A stretch of 64,000 nucleotides of DNA from JBFKQC01 sp041627895 (GTDB lineage Bacteria; Pseudomonadota; Alphaproteobacteria; Rhodobacterales; Rhodobacteraceae), in NCBI GenBank assembly GCA_041627895.1, contig JBFKQC010000003.1:62001-126000 (forward strand), given 5' to 3'. The notes beneath the pieces are model-generated. The model saw only the letters and a list, made by a program, of their open reading frames with translations, ran no database searches and was not told the origin of the DNA. A program made the position numbers and the translations under genes. Each line of letters starts with the position of its first letter. The first letter of the stretch is position 1. Of this stretch, positions 1 to 8,821 are shown in pieces.

Positions 1-890
1 ACGAAAATCTGCGTCTCGGCGTCGGGCTCGCCGGCGGTGCTGCGCAGCGCCGCGCGGTAGCCCCGCCGGGTGAGGCGGTCAAGCCAGCCGGCGCCCTTTC
101 CCGGAACGTCGGGCACCAGGATCAGAAGCAGCCGGTGCGCCCTGCGATGGGCACGCTCGTAAGCGTAAATCACCGCGTCGAATTCGTCGTCGGCCACTTC
201 GGCGGCAAGCCAGACCGGGCGCGCGGCAAGACCGTCGGCGAGAACGTCGCGATCCGCCTCGTTGCAGGGCAACGCCGGGGTGCCCTCTTCGAGGTAGCCG
301 GAAACCTCGATCCTGCCCGGGTCGGCGCCGAGCCGCCGCAGCGTCGCGGCGGGCCCCTCGCCGCCCGTGACGATGCGGTCGAACCGGGTCAGGAGCGAGC
401 CCGCCATGCCGCGCAGCCAGCGCCAGGCCTGCGGGTCGGGCTCTGCGGTATGGGCGTCGACCAGGAACAGCGGCACGCCGCGGTCGGCGGTTTCGCTGAT
501 CAGCGCGGGGCGCAGGTCGGGCTCGGTCCAGACCGCGACGGTGGGGCGCCAGTGGTCCAGGAAGCGGCGGATCGCGGGAAGGGTCTCGTCGGGGGCGAAT
601 TGCGCGGTGATCCCGGGTTCCGCATCGCGGCGGCGGGCAGCGTTCGTGGTTTGCAGGAAAGCGAGGTTGCCGCGCTCGACCTGCATCCGAAGCGCCAGTT
701 CGCGCGGTGCCAGCCCGTGCCGGTCTTCGCCGGTGTGGAACCAGATCAGCGGGCCGCCGGGCCGCGGCGCGGTGGCACGGCCCGCGCGTTCGGCGGCCTC
801 ATCCGGCGTCTCGGTCGGCGCGATGCGCGAGGCGCGGTCCGCGCGCGAGCGCGTTGCGAGGTAGAGCGCCAGGGTAAGGGAATGCCCCAT
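1..890 (-). CDS. waaA: 3-deoxy-D-manno-octulosonic acid (Kdo) transferase, N-terminal part (3' end outside window)
   Basis: The protein transfers Kdo from CMP-Kdo to the lipid A precursor at the inner membrane. The frame starts at the ATG at 890 (MGHSLTLALYLATR) and stays open to the window edge, so about 296 residues of a family that usually runs about 420 are visible. The first half fits the Glycos_transf_N domain: an RPGGPLIWFHTGEDRHG segment, then WTEPDLRPALI, and the region around residues 215-275 (GTPALPCNEADRDVLADGLAARP with LILVPD later) leads into the second domain. The gene begins 9 bases after the DUF4170 stop, so the two are almost certainly co-transcribed. In relatives lpxK normally follows; that lies outside the window. 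No residue looks odd, but the catalytic C-terminal half cannot be judged. Confidence 0.85.
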   Translation of the reverse strand, partial: MGHSLTLALYLATRSRADRASRIAPTETPDEAAERAGRATAPRPGGPLIWFHTGEDRHGLAPRELALRMQVERGNLAFLQTTNAARRRDAEPGITAQFAPDETLPAIRRFLDHWRPTVAVWTEPDLRPALISETADRGVPLFLVDAHTAEPDPQAWRWLRGMAGSLLTRFDRIVTGGEGPAATLRRLGADPGRIEVSGYLEEGTPALPCNEADRDVLADGLAARPVWLAAEVADDEFDAVIYAYERAHRRAHRLLLILVPDVPGKGAGWLDRLTRRGYRAALRSTAGEPDAETQIF

Positions 891-899
891 CGTCTTTCG

Positions 900-1145
900 C
901 TACTTCCCAAGCTCCTCAGTGGCCGAGGCCTGTGCCTCTTCGTCGCGCAGCCGGTGCAGGTGGGTAATGAAATAGCGCATATGCGCGTTGTCGACCGTGC
1001 GTTGCGCCGCGGCCTTCCAGGCATCGTAGGCAGCCTGGTAGTTGGGGAATATGCCGACGATGTCGATCTCGTCCACGTTTCTGAACGCGGTTCTGGACGG
1101 GTCGATCAGCTCTCCGCCGAATACGAGGTGAAGGCGCTGTGTCAT
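900..1145 (-). CDS. DUF4170 family small protein
   Basis: An 81-residue soluble protein (MTQRLHLVFGGELIDPS...) with no signal peptide or membrane segment. The FGGEL and SR..F....IDIVGIFPNYQAAYDAWKA patterns match DUF4170, a family that in Rhodobacterales sits directly upstream of waaA. Function is unknown; the conserved neighbourhood with Kdo transferase suggests a link with lipid A assembly, but that is inference. The start at 1145 was chosen over upstream in-frame codons because the family begins at this methionine. Its stop at 900-902 lies 9 bases before waaA. Confidence 0.85.
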   Translation of the reverse strand: MTQRLHLVFGGELIDPSRTAFRNVDEIDIVGIFPNYQAAYDAWKAAAQRTVDNAHMRYFITHLHRLRDEEAQASATEELGK

Positions 1146-1371
1146 GCGGTGCTCCCTGGCTTGACGGGGGCAACCTAGAGGACGCGGGAGATGCCGAAAA
1201 GGGGCGTCGGTAGTGCGATGTTCGAAAGCGCGCCGCCTGTGTGCCGCACGCGGGCGTGCCGAGCCGGCCAGGCGCCGGCGCGCGAAAGGCAATCGCGCAA
1301 CTCCGCCCGCGCCGGGCGGCGCGGCAGTCGAACATGCGGCAAGGGGGGCAGGCCCCGTGCGGCGCCCGCGG

Positions 1372-1836
1372 TTACTCTGGCTCGGTGATCAGCCGGCTGA
1401 CCCGCAATGCGTCCTCGACCGTCAGCGGCTTGCCGAGGTAATCGCGCACGATCTCGAATCGCCGCGCATTCGCCAGGTCCCTCGGATCGAGCGAGGTTGT
1501 CAGCATGATCACGACGCATTTGGCGAATTCCGGGCCCAGCTCTGCCACCGCGCGTTCCAGGAATTCGAACCCCGTCATCCCCGGCATGTTGACGTCGAGC
1601 AGGATCAGGTCGATGTCCTGCGCATGGGGCGAGCGGAAATAGTCCAGCGCGTCGGTCCCGAGATAGAACTGCAGGATTTCGCCGAAGACGCCGGCGCGTT
1701 CAAGCACGCGCCGGTTCAGAAGCTGATCGAACTCGTTGTCGTCGATCGTCATCACCGTCAGACCCTGCGGCGCAGCCTCGACGGGGCGGCCGGTGTCGGG
1801 CGAAGTGCGTGCGGCGCGGCGGTTCGGTTCGATCAT
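1372..1836 (-). CDS. Stand-alone CheY-like response regulator
   Basis: A 154-residue single receiver domain preceded by a disordered tail of about 26 residues. Visible receiver landmarks are the acidic pair IDDN near residue 32, the phosphoacceptor D81 in LLDVNMPGMTGFEF, the T113/T114 switch position in MLTTS and K136 in GKPL. There is no output domain, so it probably acts by protein-protein contact or in a phosphorelay. No histidine kinase is adjacent. It sits between cysQ and DUF4170, where related genomes normally have these two genes next to each other, so it looks like an insertion into a conserved block. An 88-codon open frame of doubtful coding value overlaps its start by 4 bases (ATGA). 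Confidence 0.88.
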   Translation of the reverse strand: MIEPNRRAARTSPDTGRPVEAAPQGLTVMTIDDNEFDQLLNRRVLERAGVFGEILQFYLGTDALDYFRSPHAQDIDLILLDVNMPGMTGFEFLERAVAELGPEFAKCVVIMLTTSLDPRDLANARRFEIVRDYLGKPLTVEDALRVSRLITEPE

Positions 1837-2099
1837 GTGTCTCGCTCCGGATCTTCGGTGACGGATGCAAGGGCCCCGCCGGGCGTGCCTGCGACGCCGG
1901 CCGGGCCCCGATGCTTGATCGCGACGGGCTTGCAGAACGACACCGCGCGCCCGGGATCGGGCAACGGCCGGTCCCGGGCGGCCTCGCCATCCTGAAAGCG
2001 GAGTGTTCGAAGCTCGCCCTCGGGGGCGTGGCTTGGCGCATGGCTGTTGGTGAGAAATGCCTTGTACACTTGCGGGCTCGTGACTGCGACCGGGGGCAC
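1833..2099 (-). CDS. Possible small hypothetical protein upstream of the response regulator
   Basis: An 88-codon frame with a GTG start that ends in an ATGA overlap with the response regulator start. The product (MPPVAVTSPQVYKAFLTNSH...) has no recognisable domain, signal peptide or membrane segment. The 4-base overlap is the only positive sign, since it would allow translational coupling. It may equally be a chance open frame in GC-rich leader DNA, in which case the region is simply the 5' untranslated leader of the regulator. Low confidence. Confidence 0.22.
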   Translation of the reverse strand: MPPVAVTSPQVYKAFLTNSHAPSHAPEGELRTLRFQDGEAARDRPLPDPGRAVSFCKPVAIKHRGPAGVAGTPGGALASVTEDPERDT

Positions 2100-2132
2100 G
2101 CCCCTGACCGTACAGTCCTAGCCCGCGGCGGT

Positions 2133-2147
2133 TTAACATTTCCTTAC
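2133..2147. promoter_or_regulatory. Possible CtrA-like half-site pair (TTAA-N7-TTAC)
   Basis: The plus strand reads TTAA, seven bases, then TTAC, close to the alphaproteobacterial CtrA consensus TTAA-N7-TTAA. It lies upstream (minus strand) of the response regulator and its possible leader frame. One mismatch in a short motif makes a chance match quite possible. Confidence 0.22.
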
Positions 2148-2176
2148 GCAATGCGGCGGCGATGCCGGCGGGCCGA

Positions 2177-2947
2177 TCACGCCAGCCGGCGGGCGATGGC
2201 CTTGTGCAGCGCCGGCGGCGCCGTGAGGATGCCCGCGGCCCTGGCGCGCGGGGCGTTCAGCACCAGCGGCGCACCGGCGCTGTCGGTGACCGTTGCGCCG
2301 CCCTCGGCGGCGATCAGCGCGCCTGCGGCGATGTCCCATTCCCAGGCGTCCTTGAGCGTCAGCATCGCGTCGAACCGGCCCTCGGCCACCAGGCAGAAGC
2401 GGTAGGCGAGCGAGGGCCGCCACGAGCGCTCGAAGGCCGGCACGCCCCCCGGCCACCAGCGCGGATCGAGGCTTGCCCGGGGCGCCAGCACGGTGGCGCC
2501 GTCCGGCTCGGTGCGCGCCGACGCGACGATCGGCGCGCCGTTCAGGGACGCGCCCTCGCCGGTGGCGGCGGCATAGAGCTTGTCACAGGCAGGCAGCAGC
2601 ACGACGCCGGCGGTGGGCGTTCCGCGTTGCACCACGGCGAGCGACAGCGCCCAGGTCGTCTGGCCGTCGACATAGGCGCGGGTGCCGTCGATCGGGTCGA
2701 CGATGAACACGGTGTCGCACCTCAGGCGGGCGCCGTCGTCCTCGGTCTCTTCGCTCAGCCAGCCATAGCCGGGACGCGCTGCGGTCAGGCTTTCGCGCAG
2801 GAAGGTATCGACGGCGAAATCGCCTTCGCTGACCGGAGAGCCGCCGTCCTTCCATTCGACCCGCTGGTCGGATCGCCAGTATTTCAGCGCGATTTCCGCG
2901 CCTTTCCGGGCGGCGTCGATCAGCAGGGCCAGGTCACTCGCCGGCAA
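2177..2947 (-). CDS. cysQ: 3'(2'),5'-bisphosphate nucleotidase / inositol monophosphatase family
   Basis: A 256-residue magnesium-dependent phosphatase of the FIG superfamily, most like CysQ, which hydrolyses 3'-phosphoadenosine 5'-phosphate in sulfate assimilation. The three metal-binding signatures are present in order: GWLSEETEDD near residue 65, FIVDPIDGTRAYVDG near residue 80, and WEWDIAAGALIAAEGG near residue 200. Length is normal for the family. The start lies inside the end of the upstream pmbA gene (14-base overlap), consistent with co-transcription and coupling. A broader substrate range, such as inositol phosphates, cannot be excluded from sequence. Confidence 0.92.
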   Translation of the reverse strand: MPASDLALLIDAARKGAEIALKYWRSDQRVEWKDGGSPVSEGDFAVDTFLRESLTAARPGYGWLSEETEDDGARLRCDTVFIVDPIDGTRAYVDGQTTWALSLAVVQRGTPTAGVVLLPACDKLYAAATGEGASLNGAPIVASARTEPDGATVLAPRASLDPRWWPGGVPAFERSWRPSLAYRFCLVAEGRFDAMLTLKDAWEWDIAAGALIAAEGGATVTDSAGAPLVLNAPRARAAGILTAPPALHKAIARRLA

Positions 2948-4274
2948 GGGTCAGACCTTCGACCAGCAGCGAGGGCACGACGCGCGACAGGTGCGGCCGC
3001 GCATCGTTGGCGGGCGCGATGCGCATCAGCATGTCGCGCAAGTTCCCGGCGAGCGTGCATTCGTTGACCGGCCAGGCGATTTCGCCGCCCTCGATCCAGA
3101 ACCCGCTGGCGCCGCGGGAATAGTCGCCGGTCGTCGGATTGATCGAGGCGCCGATCATCGAGGTCACCAGCAGGCCGGTGCCGATCTCGGCCATCAGATC
3201 CTCCCTGCTCTTGGCGCCTTGCGTCAGCGCGACATTGCTGACCCCGGGCGCAGGCGGCGACGAAGGCCCGCGGGTGGCGTTGGCCGTGCTGGCAAGACCG
3301 AGCTGGCGCCCCGTAGCCAGGTCGAGGGTCCAGGATTTCAGGACGCCGTTCTCCACGATCGCGCGGGGCGCGGCGGGCAGGCCCTCGGCATCGAACGGGC
3401 GCGAGGCGGAGGTGCGCTTGCGCAGCGGATCCTCGACGATCGACAGCGCGGCTGGCAGGACTTGCGCGCCCATCGCGTCGCGCAGCCACGAGGCGCCGCG
3501 CGCCACCGAGGTGCCGTTGACCGCCTGCAGCAGGTGCCCGATCAGCCCGCCGGCGATGCGCTCGTCGTAGATCACCGGAAAGGCGCCGGTGGGCGGCTTT
3601 CGCGCCCCGGCGCGGGCGGCGGTGCGTTCGCCTGCGCGGCGGCCGATCGCCTCGGGGCTTTCCATGTCGGCGCTGTGGGTGCGGAAGTCGCCGTACCAGT
3701 CACGCTCCATCGCCGTGCCCTCGCCGGTGATCGCGACCACCGAGCAGGAATGCGAGCTGCGCGCGTAGCCGCCGGAAAATCCGTTCGTGGCGGCCAGCTG
3801 GATGCGGCGGCGGCCATAGCCGGCCGAGGCGGAATCGATCTTCGAGATGCCGGGCACGCCGAGCGCCGCGGCCTCGGCCCGCCGCGCGGCGTCCTCCAGC
3901 GCGGCGGGCGCCGGCTCGGGCACGTCTTCGGCGAGGTCCAGATCGAGGATCGCGGCGGCGAGCTGCGAGGGTTCGGCGAGGCCGATGAAGCGGTCCTCGG
4001 GCGCCTCGCGCGCCATGGCGACGGCGCGTTCGGCCATCGCGGCGAGGGTCGCCTCGGCGGTGTCCGAAGCCGAGACGCAGGCCTGGCGCCGGCCGATCAG
4101 CACGCGCAGGCCGAGGTCGATCCCTTCGCTGCGCTCGGCCTGCTCCAGCTTGCCACCGCGCACGTCGATCGACACCGAGGTGCCGTCGACCGCGATCGCG
4201 TCCGCGGCCTCGGCACCGGCCTTGCGGGCGGCGGCGAGCAGGCGGTCGGTCAGGGCGGAAAGGTCGTGGGACAT
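2934..4274 (-). CDS. pmbA: TldD/PmbA family protein (TldE-type subunit)
   Basis: A 446-residue cytoplasmic protein of the TldE/PmbA type, which with TldD forms a zinc protease that processes or degrades small unfolded peptides. N-terminal family features are the AEAADAI, RGGKLEQAERSEG and DLGLRVLIGRRQA segments; the C-terminal half carries GTSVARGASWLRD and GASGFWIEGGEIAWPVNECTLAGN-like sequence typical of the family end. There is no HExxxH motif, as expected for the TldE rather than the TldD partner. The start at 4274 (MSHDLSALTDRL) was preferred to an upstream extension of 48 codons that is not family-like. It overlaps cysQ downstream. Confidence 0.93.
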   Translation of the reverse strand: MSHDLSALTDRLLAAARKAGAEAADAIAVDGTSVSIDVRGGKLEQAERSEGIDLGLRVLIGRRQACVSASDTAEATLAAMAERAVAMAREAPEDRFIGLAEPSQLAAAILDLDLAEDVPEPAPAALEDAARRAEAAALGVPGISKIDSASAGYGRRRIQLAATNGFSGGYARSSHSCSVVAITGEGTAMERDWYGDFRTHSADMESPEAIGRRAGERTAARAGARKPPTGAFPVIYDERIAGGLIGHLLQAVNGTSVARGASWLRDAMGAQVLPAALSIVEDPLRKRTSASRPFDAEGLPAAPRAIVENGVLKSWTLDLATGRQLGLASTANATRGPSSPPAPGVSNVALTQGAKSREDLMAEIGTGLLVTSMIGASINPTTGDYSRGASGFWIEGGEIAWPVNECTLAGNLRDMLMRIAPANDARPHLSRVVPSLLVEGLTLAGE

Positions 4275-4407
4275 GCGGGCCTCGGCAACGGGTATCCGGA
4301 CCGAGGTAGTCTGCTTGCCGGACCCGCGCAAGGGACCGGGGCGGCGCGCTTGCCCGCCGCGGCCACATAAACTATGCGCAGGCGGCGCCCTGCAGGAGCC
4401 CCGCGAC

Positions 4408-5238
4408 GTGCTGATCATATCGCTGACGACGATCCCGACCCGGTTTCACCTGATCGGCCCGACGCTCGACAGCCTGGTGCGCCAGCGTGCGCCCGTGGAT
4501 CGCATTCTGCTTTACATCCCACGCCGGTTTCGGCGCTTTCCGGACTATGACGGCAGCCTGCCGGAGGTGCCGGAAGGCGTGGAGATCCGCCGGGTCGACG
4601 ACGATCTCGGCCCCGCGACCAAGGTGCTTTGCGCGGCGCGCGAATTCGCGGACCGGGATTGCGACATCCTGTTCTGCGATGACGACAGGATCTATCCGGC
4701 GGGATGGGCCGCGGCGATGCTGGCGGCACGCGCGGAACGGCCCGGCGACGCCATCGCGGCGCTCGGGCGCGAGGCAAGCTCGCTCTTCGCAAGCACGGAG
4801 CAGCGCGATCTGCAGCCGCGCGCGGTCAAGCGGGCGTGGCAGGAGGATTACTGGTACATCGCCCGCCACCTCTGGTGGCTTCTGCGCAAGCGGCTGCCAA
4901 ACCCGCCCGACCGCCCGCGGCGACGGGTCTTCAAGCGGTCGGGCTATATCGACATTTTCATGGGCTTCGGCGGTGTCATGGTGAAGCCCGGCTTTTTCGA
5001 CGCCCGCGATTACGACATCCCCGATATTTGCTGGACGGTCGACGATTTCTGGCTGTCGGGGATGCTGGCGCGCAAGCGGATCGGCATCTGGGTGCCGGCC
5101 GACGTGATAGAGCCGGTGAACTCGGACGCCTACATGGTCAACGCGCTGTTCGCGGCAGAGATCGACGGTGTCGGCCGGCCGCGCGCCGAGAAGACGACGT
5201 TCGAATATCTGCGGGATACCTACGGCATCTGGGGCTGA
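4408..5238 (+). CDS. Glycosyltransferase-like (GT-A fold) protein
   Basis: A 276-residue protein beginning VLIISLTTIPTRF, a typical first strand of nucleotide-sugar-dependent transferases. A DDD acid cluster in ILFCDDDRIYPAGW (about residues 90-103) matches the DxD metal and sugar-nucleotide site, and FMGFGGVMVKPGFFD plus CWTVDDFWLSGMLARK resembles the acceptor half of the same fold. No membrane segment or signal is seen. The GTG start at 4408 is supported by CAGGAG about nine bases upstream; longer in-frame extensions run antisense through pmbA and are rejected. It is divergent from pmbA. Target sugar and acceptor are unknown; cell-surface polysaccharide is a guess. Confidence 0.8.
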   Translation: MLIISLTTIPTRFHLIGPTLDSLVRQRAPVDRILLYIPRRFRRFPDYDGSLPEVPEGVEIRRVDDDLGPATKVLCAAREFADRDCDILFCDDDRIYPAGWAAAMLAARAERPGDAIAALGREASSLFASTEQRDLQPRAVKRAWQEDYWYIARHLWWLLRKRLPNPPDRPRRRVFKRSGYIDIFMGFGGVMVKPGFFDARDYDIPDICWTVDDFWLSGMLARKRIGIWVPADVIEPVNSDAYMVNALFAAEIDGVGRPRAEKTTFEYLRDTYGIWG

Positions 5239-5534
5239 GGATCGCGGTCCGAAGGGCGGCATGGTGGCCTGCAACGCGTGCGCCGACGTGGACAGCGGTC
5301 GGACCACTCAAAAGACCATTGCCGGCGAGGCGCAACTGCGACGCGCCGCAGGTGGCCTGGAGCGGCCGTTTCCATTCGAGTGCCAAGCCGCGCGATCGCC
5401 GCCCCGTTGGGTCGGGTCGGCGATGGCGCGGCGGCCTTCGGCCTTGTCCCGCGCCGGCCGGACCCCGAATGCCCACCTATGGCCAGGAGCCGCCCGCTTA
5501 CGCCCCGTGACACTGCCCCCGGGCGCCTGCCGCT
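5239..5534. other. Intergenic region with no gene seen
   Basis: Between the convergent glycosyltransferase-like gene and the first DUF2125 gene. Several short open frames cross it on both strands but none has recognisable sequence or a convincing ribosome binding site. Confidence 0.5.
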
Positions 5535-7097
5535 CTATTGCAGCCGCTGACCGTTGGCGGAAACCGCGCCGGTGGCGCCGTCGACCTCGATGGTGGTTTC
5601 CAGCGTGTCCTCGCCGTCGCCGGGACGCGCGAAGAGGCCCATCATCATCCGTGCGCCCATCGCCTCGTCCTCGGGGATCAGACCCATCGCCACCAGCTTG
5701 TCCAGCAGGGCGTTGCCGCCGACCAGCCGCAGGTCCAGCTTGCCGGTCGGCGCGGGCATGCCGCCGAAGGTCGCGAGATCGTTCATGTCGAAGGTAAACG
5801 CGCCGGATCCGGTCAGTTCCGCCCCGACCGCGCGCAACAGCAGATCCGCGATGTCGAGCGCATGGATCGAGAACGGCACCTCGCCGGTCGCCTCCAGTTC
5901 GGCCAGCTTCTCGAAATCCACCAGATCGACGCTGGTGCCGATCCGCCCCGACAGGTCAAGATTGGCGTCGGCCGGATCGCGCGGCAGCACCCCGGCGGGA
6001 TCGACGAGGCCCCAGAGGCTTTCGTCGATCACCAGCCCGCCGAACCCGATGCGGAACACGAAGGGTTGCGGTTTGTCCGAGGCCAGAAGCGGCATCTCCA
6101 TGGCGGCGCTGATACGCGAGGCGGCCAGGCGCACCGGCAGCGGCACCAGCATCGGGTTCTGCATCTCCAGCGAATAGCCCTCGGCCGTGCCGTCGATCCG
6201 CAGCCCGTCCGCGTCGGCGGCGACCGTGGCGTCGGTCAGCGCGGTGACGGTCCGGCTGGACGAGAACAACTGATCGCCGAGCTTGACCTCCTGGTTGCTG
6301 ACGTTGTCGGCGACGCGGCTTTGCAGGCTCAGCGACAGCCCGTCGCGCAGCGCCTGCGGCAATGCCATCAGCCCGACGCCGTTGGCCGGGATCGCGACCT
6401 CGGCGGCAAAGCCGACCTCGCCTGTCGAACCGCTCTGCGTCGAGGCCAGCCCGTCCGGCGTCGTATAGGCGAAGTCGAAGTCCTGGCTGTCGACCGTGCC
6501 GTCGAAGGACATGGTCACCAGATCGCCCTCGCGGATGCGCATCGTGCCGCGATTGCCGGCGGTGCGGATCGTGCCTGCCAGGTTCGCGTCGGCGAGCGCC
6601 TGCATGTCGGCGGGGCTGAAGCCCGGTCCGGACAGGTCGAGCCCGACAAGCTCGATCGCGATCTCGGCCACGTCGTAGCTGTACGAGACATCCCCCGGAT
6701 CGCCCGAGGCCAGCATGTCGTATCCCGGCCCTGTCATCCGCATTGCCAGGCTGCCGTCGCCGAACTCGGCGATCGAAAAGCCCATGGCGATATCCATTGC
6801 GGCGGGATAGCGCATCGTGACCGTGCCGTCGCCGTTCTCGATCAGGACGATGTCGCTGGTGGTGAGGTTGGCGGTGCCGACGCCCATCGGCAGGGCAAAG
6901 CTGGCATCGATTCCGCGCACGTTGGTGGTGGTGCCGTCGGACTCCAGCGTGGCGGACATCCGCCCGCCGAGCGCGCGCAGCATCGCCACCTGGTTGGCCC
7001 ACACATCGGACGCGGCAACGTCGGCAGTGGCGGGGGTGGCGGGGGCAACCAGCGCGGCCGCGGAAAACAGCGCGAGGGCAGAAACGTGGCGGGACAT
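5535..7097 (-). CDS. DUF2125 domain protein, exported (copy 1)
   Basis: A 520-residue protein with a Sec-type signal peptide (MSRHVSALALFSAAALVAPA, cleavage probably after ATA near residue 26) and no later membrane segment, so it should be periplasmic or outer-membrane associated. The mature part is rich in beta-forming, Asp/Gly/Ala sequence typical of DUF2125. The last 65 residues are almost the same as in the neighbouring paralogue (7185-8699), while the rest is much more diverged. The ATG at 7097 has GGAG eight bases upstream; a TTG six bases earlier is less likely. Function is unknown for the family. The gene follows its paralogue on the same strand after an 87-base gap. Confidence 0.85.
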   Translation of the reverse strand: MSRHVSALALFSAAALVAPATPATADVAASDVWANQVAMLRALGGRMSATLESDGTTTNVRGIDASFALPMGVGTANLTTSDIVLIENGDGTVTMRYPAAMDIAMGFSIAEFGDGSLAMRMTGPGYDMLASGDPGDVSYSYDVAEIAIELVGLDLSGPGFSPADMQALADANLAGTIRTAGNRGTMRIREGDLVTMSFDGTVDSQDFDFAYTTPDGLASTQSGSTGEVGFAAEVAIPANGVGLMALPQALRDGLSLSLQSRVADNVSNQEVKLGDQLFSSSRTVTALTDATVAADADGLRIDGTAEGYSLEMQNPMLVPLPVRLAASRISAAMEMPLLASDKPQPFVFRIGFGGLVIDESLWGLVDPAGVLPRDPADANLDLSGRIGTSVDLVDFEKLAELEATGEVPFSIHALDIADLLLRAVGAELTGSGAFTFDMNDLATFGGMPAPTGKLDLRLVGGNALLDKLVAMGLIPEDEAMGARMMMGLFARPGDGEDTLETTIEVDGATGAVSANGQRLQ

Positions 7098-7184
7098 CGG
7101 CAAGGCTCCGGTCAGACTATGGTTATCGTGAAAGGCAGGAGCGCCGCCGTCGCGGGACGGCGGCGCCCAGGATTTCGGGCCGCT

Positions 7185-8699
7185 CTATTGCAACCGCTGG
7201 CCGTTGGCCGAAACCGCGCCGGTGGCACCGTCGACCTCGATCTTCGAGACCAGCGTGTCCTCGCCGTCGCCCGGCCGCGCGAACAGACCCATCATCATCC
7301 GCGCGCCCATTGCCTGGTCCTCGGGGATCAGGCCCATGGCCACCAGCTTGTCTAGCAGGCCGTTGCCGCCCACCAGCCTCAGGTCGATCGAGCCGGTCGG
7401 CGCCGGCAGACCGTCGAAGGTCTGCAGGTCCTTCATGTCGAAGGTAAAGCCGCCCATGCCGCTGAGTTCGGCGCCGGCGATGGCCAGACGCACCTCGTTG
7501 ATGTCGAGCGCGTGCAGTTCGCCCGGCATTTCGGCATCCATCTCGGCCGCGGCCTCGGGGTTAAAGATGTCAAACAGCCAGTTCGCCTTGCCGCTTGTGT
7601 CGACGATCAGCGTGGCCGGATCATGCGGAAGCTGCCCGCCGGCATCGATCATGCCCCAGATCATCTCGCTGACGCCGAGATCCACCAGCCGCACGGCAAA
7701 GCCGAAATCCTGCGGCTCGGCGCTTTGTGTCACCGGCATCACCAGCGAGAAGCCGAGTTCGCCGATGGTGGCGGCGACCTCGGGCAGCGGAATCTCCGAG
7801 CCCGACATGGTGAAATCGAGCCCGGTATTGCCGACCTCGTAGCGGAGCGCATCGGCGCTGAGCGCGACATCCAACAGCCCGCCGGTGGCTGAGCCGTTCA
7901 TCGCGAAGGCGTCGCGGTCGTCACGGAAGTCGAACTTGAACGTCGCCGCGCCGTGGGTCAGCCGCGAGGCGGTGGACATGCCGTCGGCCAGCGCCTGGCC
8001 CAGCATCGCCGGGTCGGCCATCATGAACAGCGACCCGCTGGAGGTCGCCGCGATGTCGTTGTAGGTCAGCGCCGCGTCCAGCCGGCCTTGGCCGCCGTCG
8101 GGCTCGTCCATTCCGATCACCGCGGTCATCCGCGCCGCGTTCATCTCGGTCAGGACCTCGGTCATGTCGCCGCTGGTCACGACATACTTGCCGTCCAGAT
8201 CGGACAGCGTGAAGTCCGCATCGAGCGCCACCTCTTCGCCGTCAACCACCAGCTTGCTGACGCCGATGTTCATCGACGGCGCCAGGAAATCGTAGGTCAC
8301 GTCGCCGGGATCGCCCGAGGCGGTCATCGCCAAGCCTTCCTGGGCGACGGTCAGCGTGATGTCGGCGGCTTCGCCGAATTCGGGCCGCACGCTGAGCGTG
8401 ATGTCATAGCTGGGCGACATCGAGATCGCGACGGTGCCATCGCCGTTGTCGCGGAACGCCACCTCGCCGATGACGCCCTCGACCGAAATCTCGTCCATCG
8501 TCATCGACATTTTCAGGTCGCCGATCGTCAGCGTGTTGCCGTCCTGGGTCTCGGAACCGGGCGCCAGCGTCTGGCCGACGCTTTCGGCGGCGGCCTTCCA
8601 GTTTTCCCACACCTCGGCACCGGTGATGTCGGCAGAGGCGGCGCCGGCCAGGGCGAGAAGAATTGCAGTGGAGCCACAAAGGGCCTTGCGCTGTGTCAT
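7185..8699 (-). CDS. DUF2125 domain protein, exported (copy 2)
   Basis: A 504-residue paralogue of the downstream gene, with a signal peptide (MTQRKALCGSTAILLALAG, cleavage probably after ASA near residue 23). A GGAAAGG ribosome binding site six bases before the ATG fixes the start. The protein contains repeated short motifs of the type GDPGDVTYDFLAPSMNI and an invariant tail (ARMMMGLFARPGDGEDTL, then EVDGATGAVSANGQRLQ). The shared tail suggests a conserved functional surface or gene conversion. Role unknown; tandem duplication is common for this family in Rhodobacterales. The gene is divergent from the SDR gene at 8822. Confidence 0.86.
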   Translation of the reverse strand: MTQRKALCGSTAILLALAGAASADITGAEVWENWKAAAESVGQTLAPGSETQDGNTLTIGDLKMSMTMDEISVEGVIGEVAFRDNGDGTVAISMSPSYDITLSVRPEFGEAADITLTVAQEGLAMTASGDPGDVTYDFLAPSMNIGVSKLVVDGEEVALDADFTLSDLDGKYVVTSGDMTEVLTEMNAARMTAVIGMDEPDGGQGRLDAALTYNDIAATSSGSLFMMADPAMLGQALADGMSTASRLTHGAATFKFDFRDDRDAFAMNGSATGGLLDVALSADALRYEVGNTGLDFTMSGSEIPLPEVAATIGELGFSLVMPVTQSAEPQDFGFAVRLVDLGVSEMIWGMIDAGGQLPHDPATLIVDTSGKANWLFDIFNPEAAAEMDAEMPGELHALDINEVRLAIAGAELSGMGGFTFDMKDLQTFDGLPAPTGSIDLRLVGGNGLLDKLVAMGLIPEDQAMGARMMMGLFARPGDGEDTLVSKIEVDGATGAVSANGQRLQ

Positions 8700-8821
8700 T
8701 GTAACCTTTCCGGTCTAATATGAATGGAACCAGCTTCCGCCGGGTTGGCATCGGGGTCAAGGTGAGACTTTCCCGACCGGTTCAACCTTGCATGACCGGA
8801 CGTGGATAGGGGGAATGCGAC

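Noticed and set aside
3847..4407. N-terminal extension of the glycosyltransferase-like gene
   Set aside because: It runs antisense through pmbA with low-complexity Ser/Ala/Arg sequence; the GTG at 4408 has a ribosome binding site and gives the family start.
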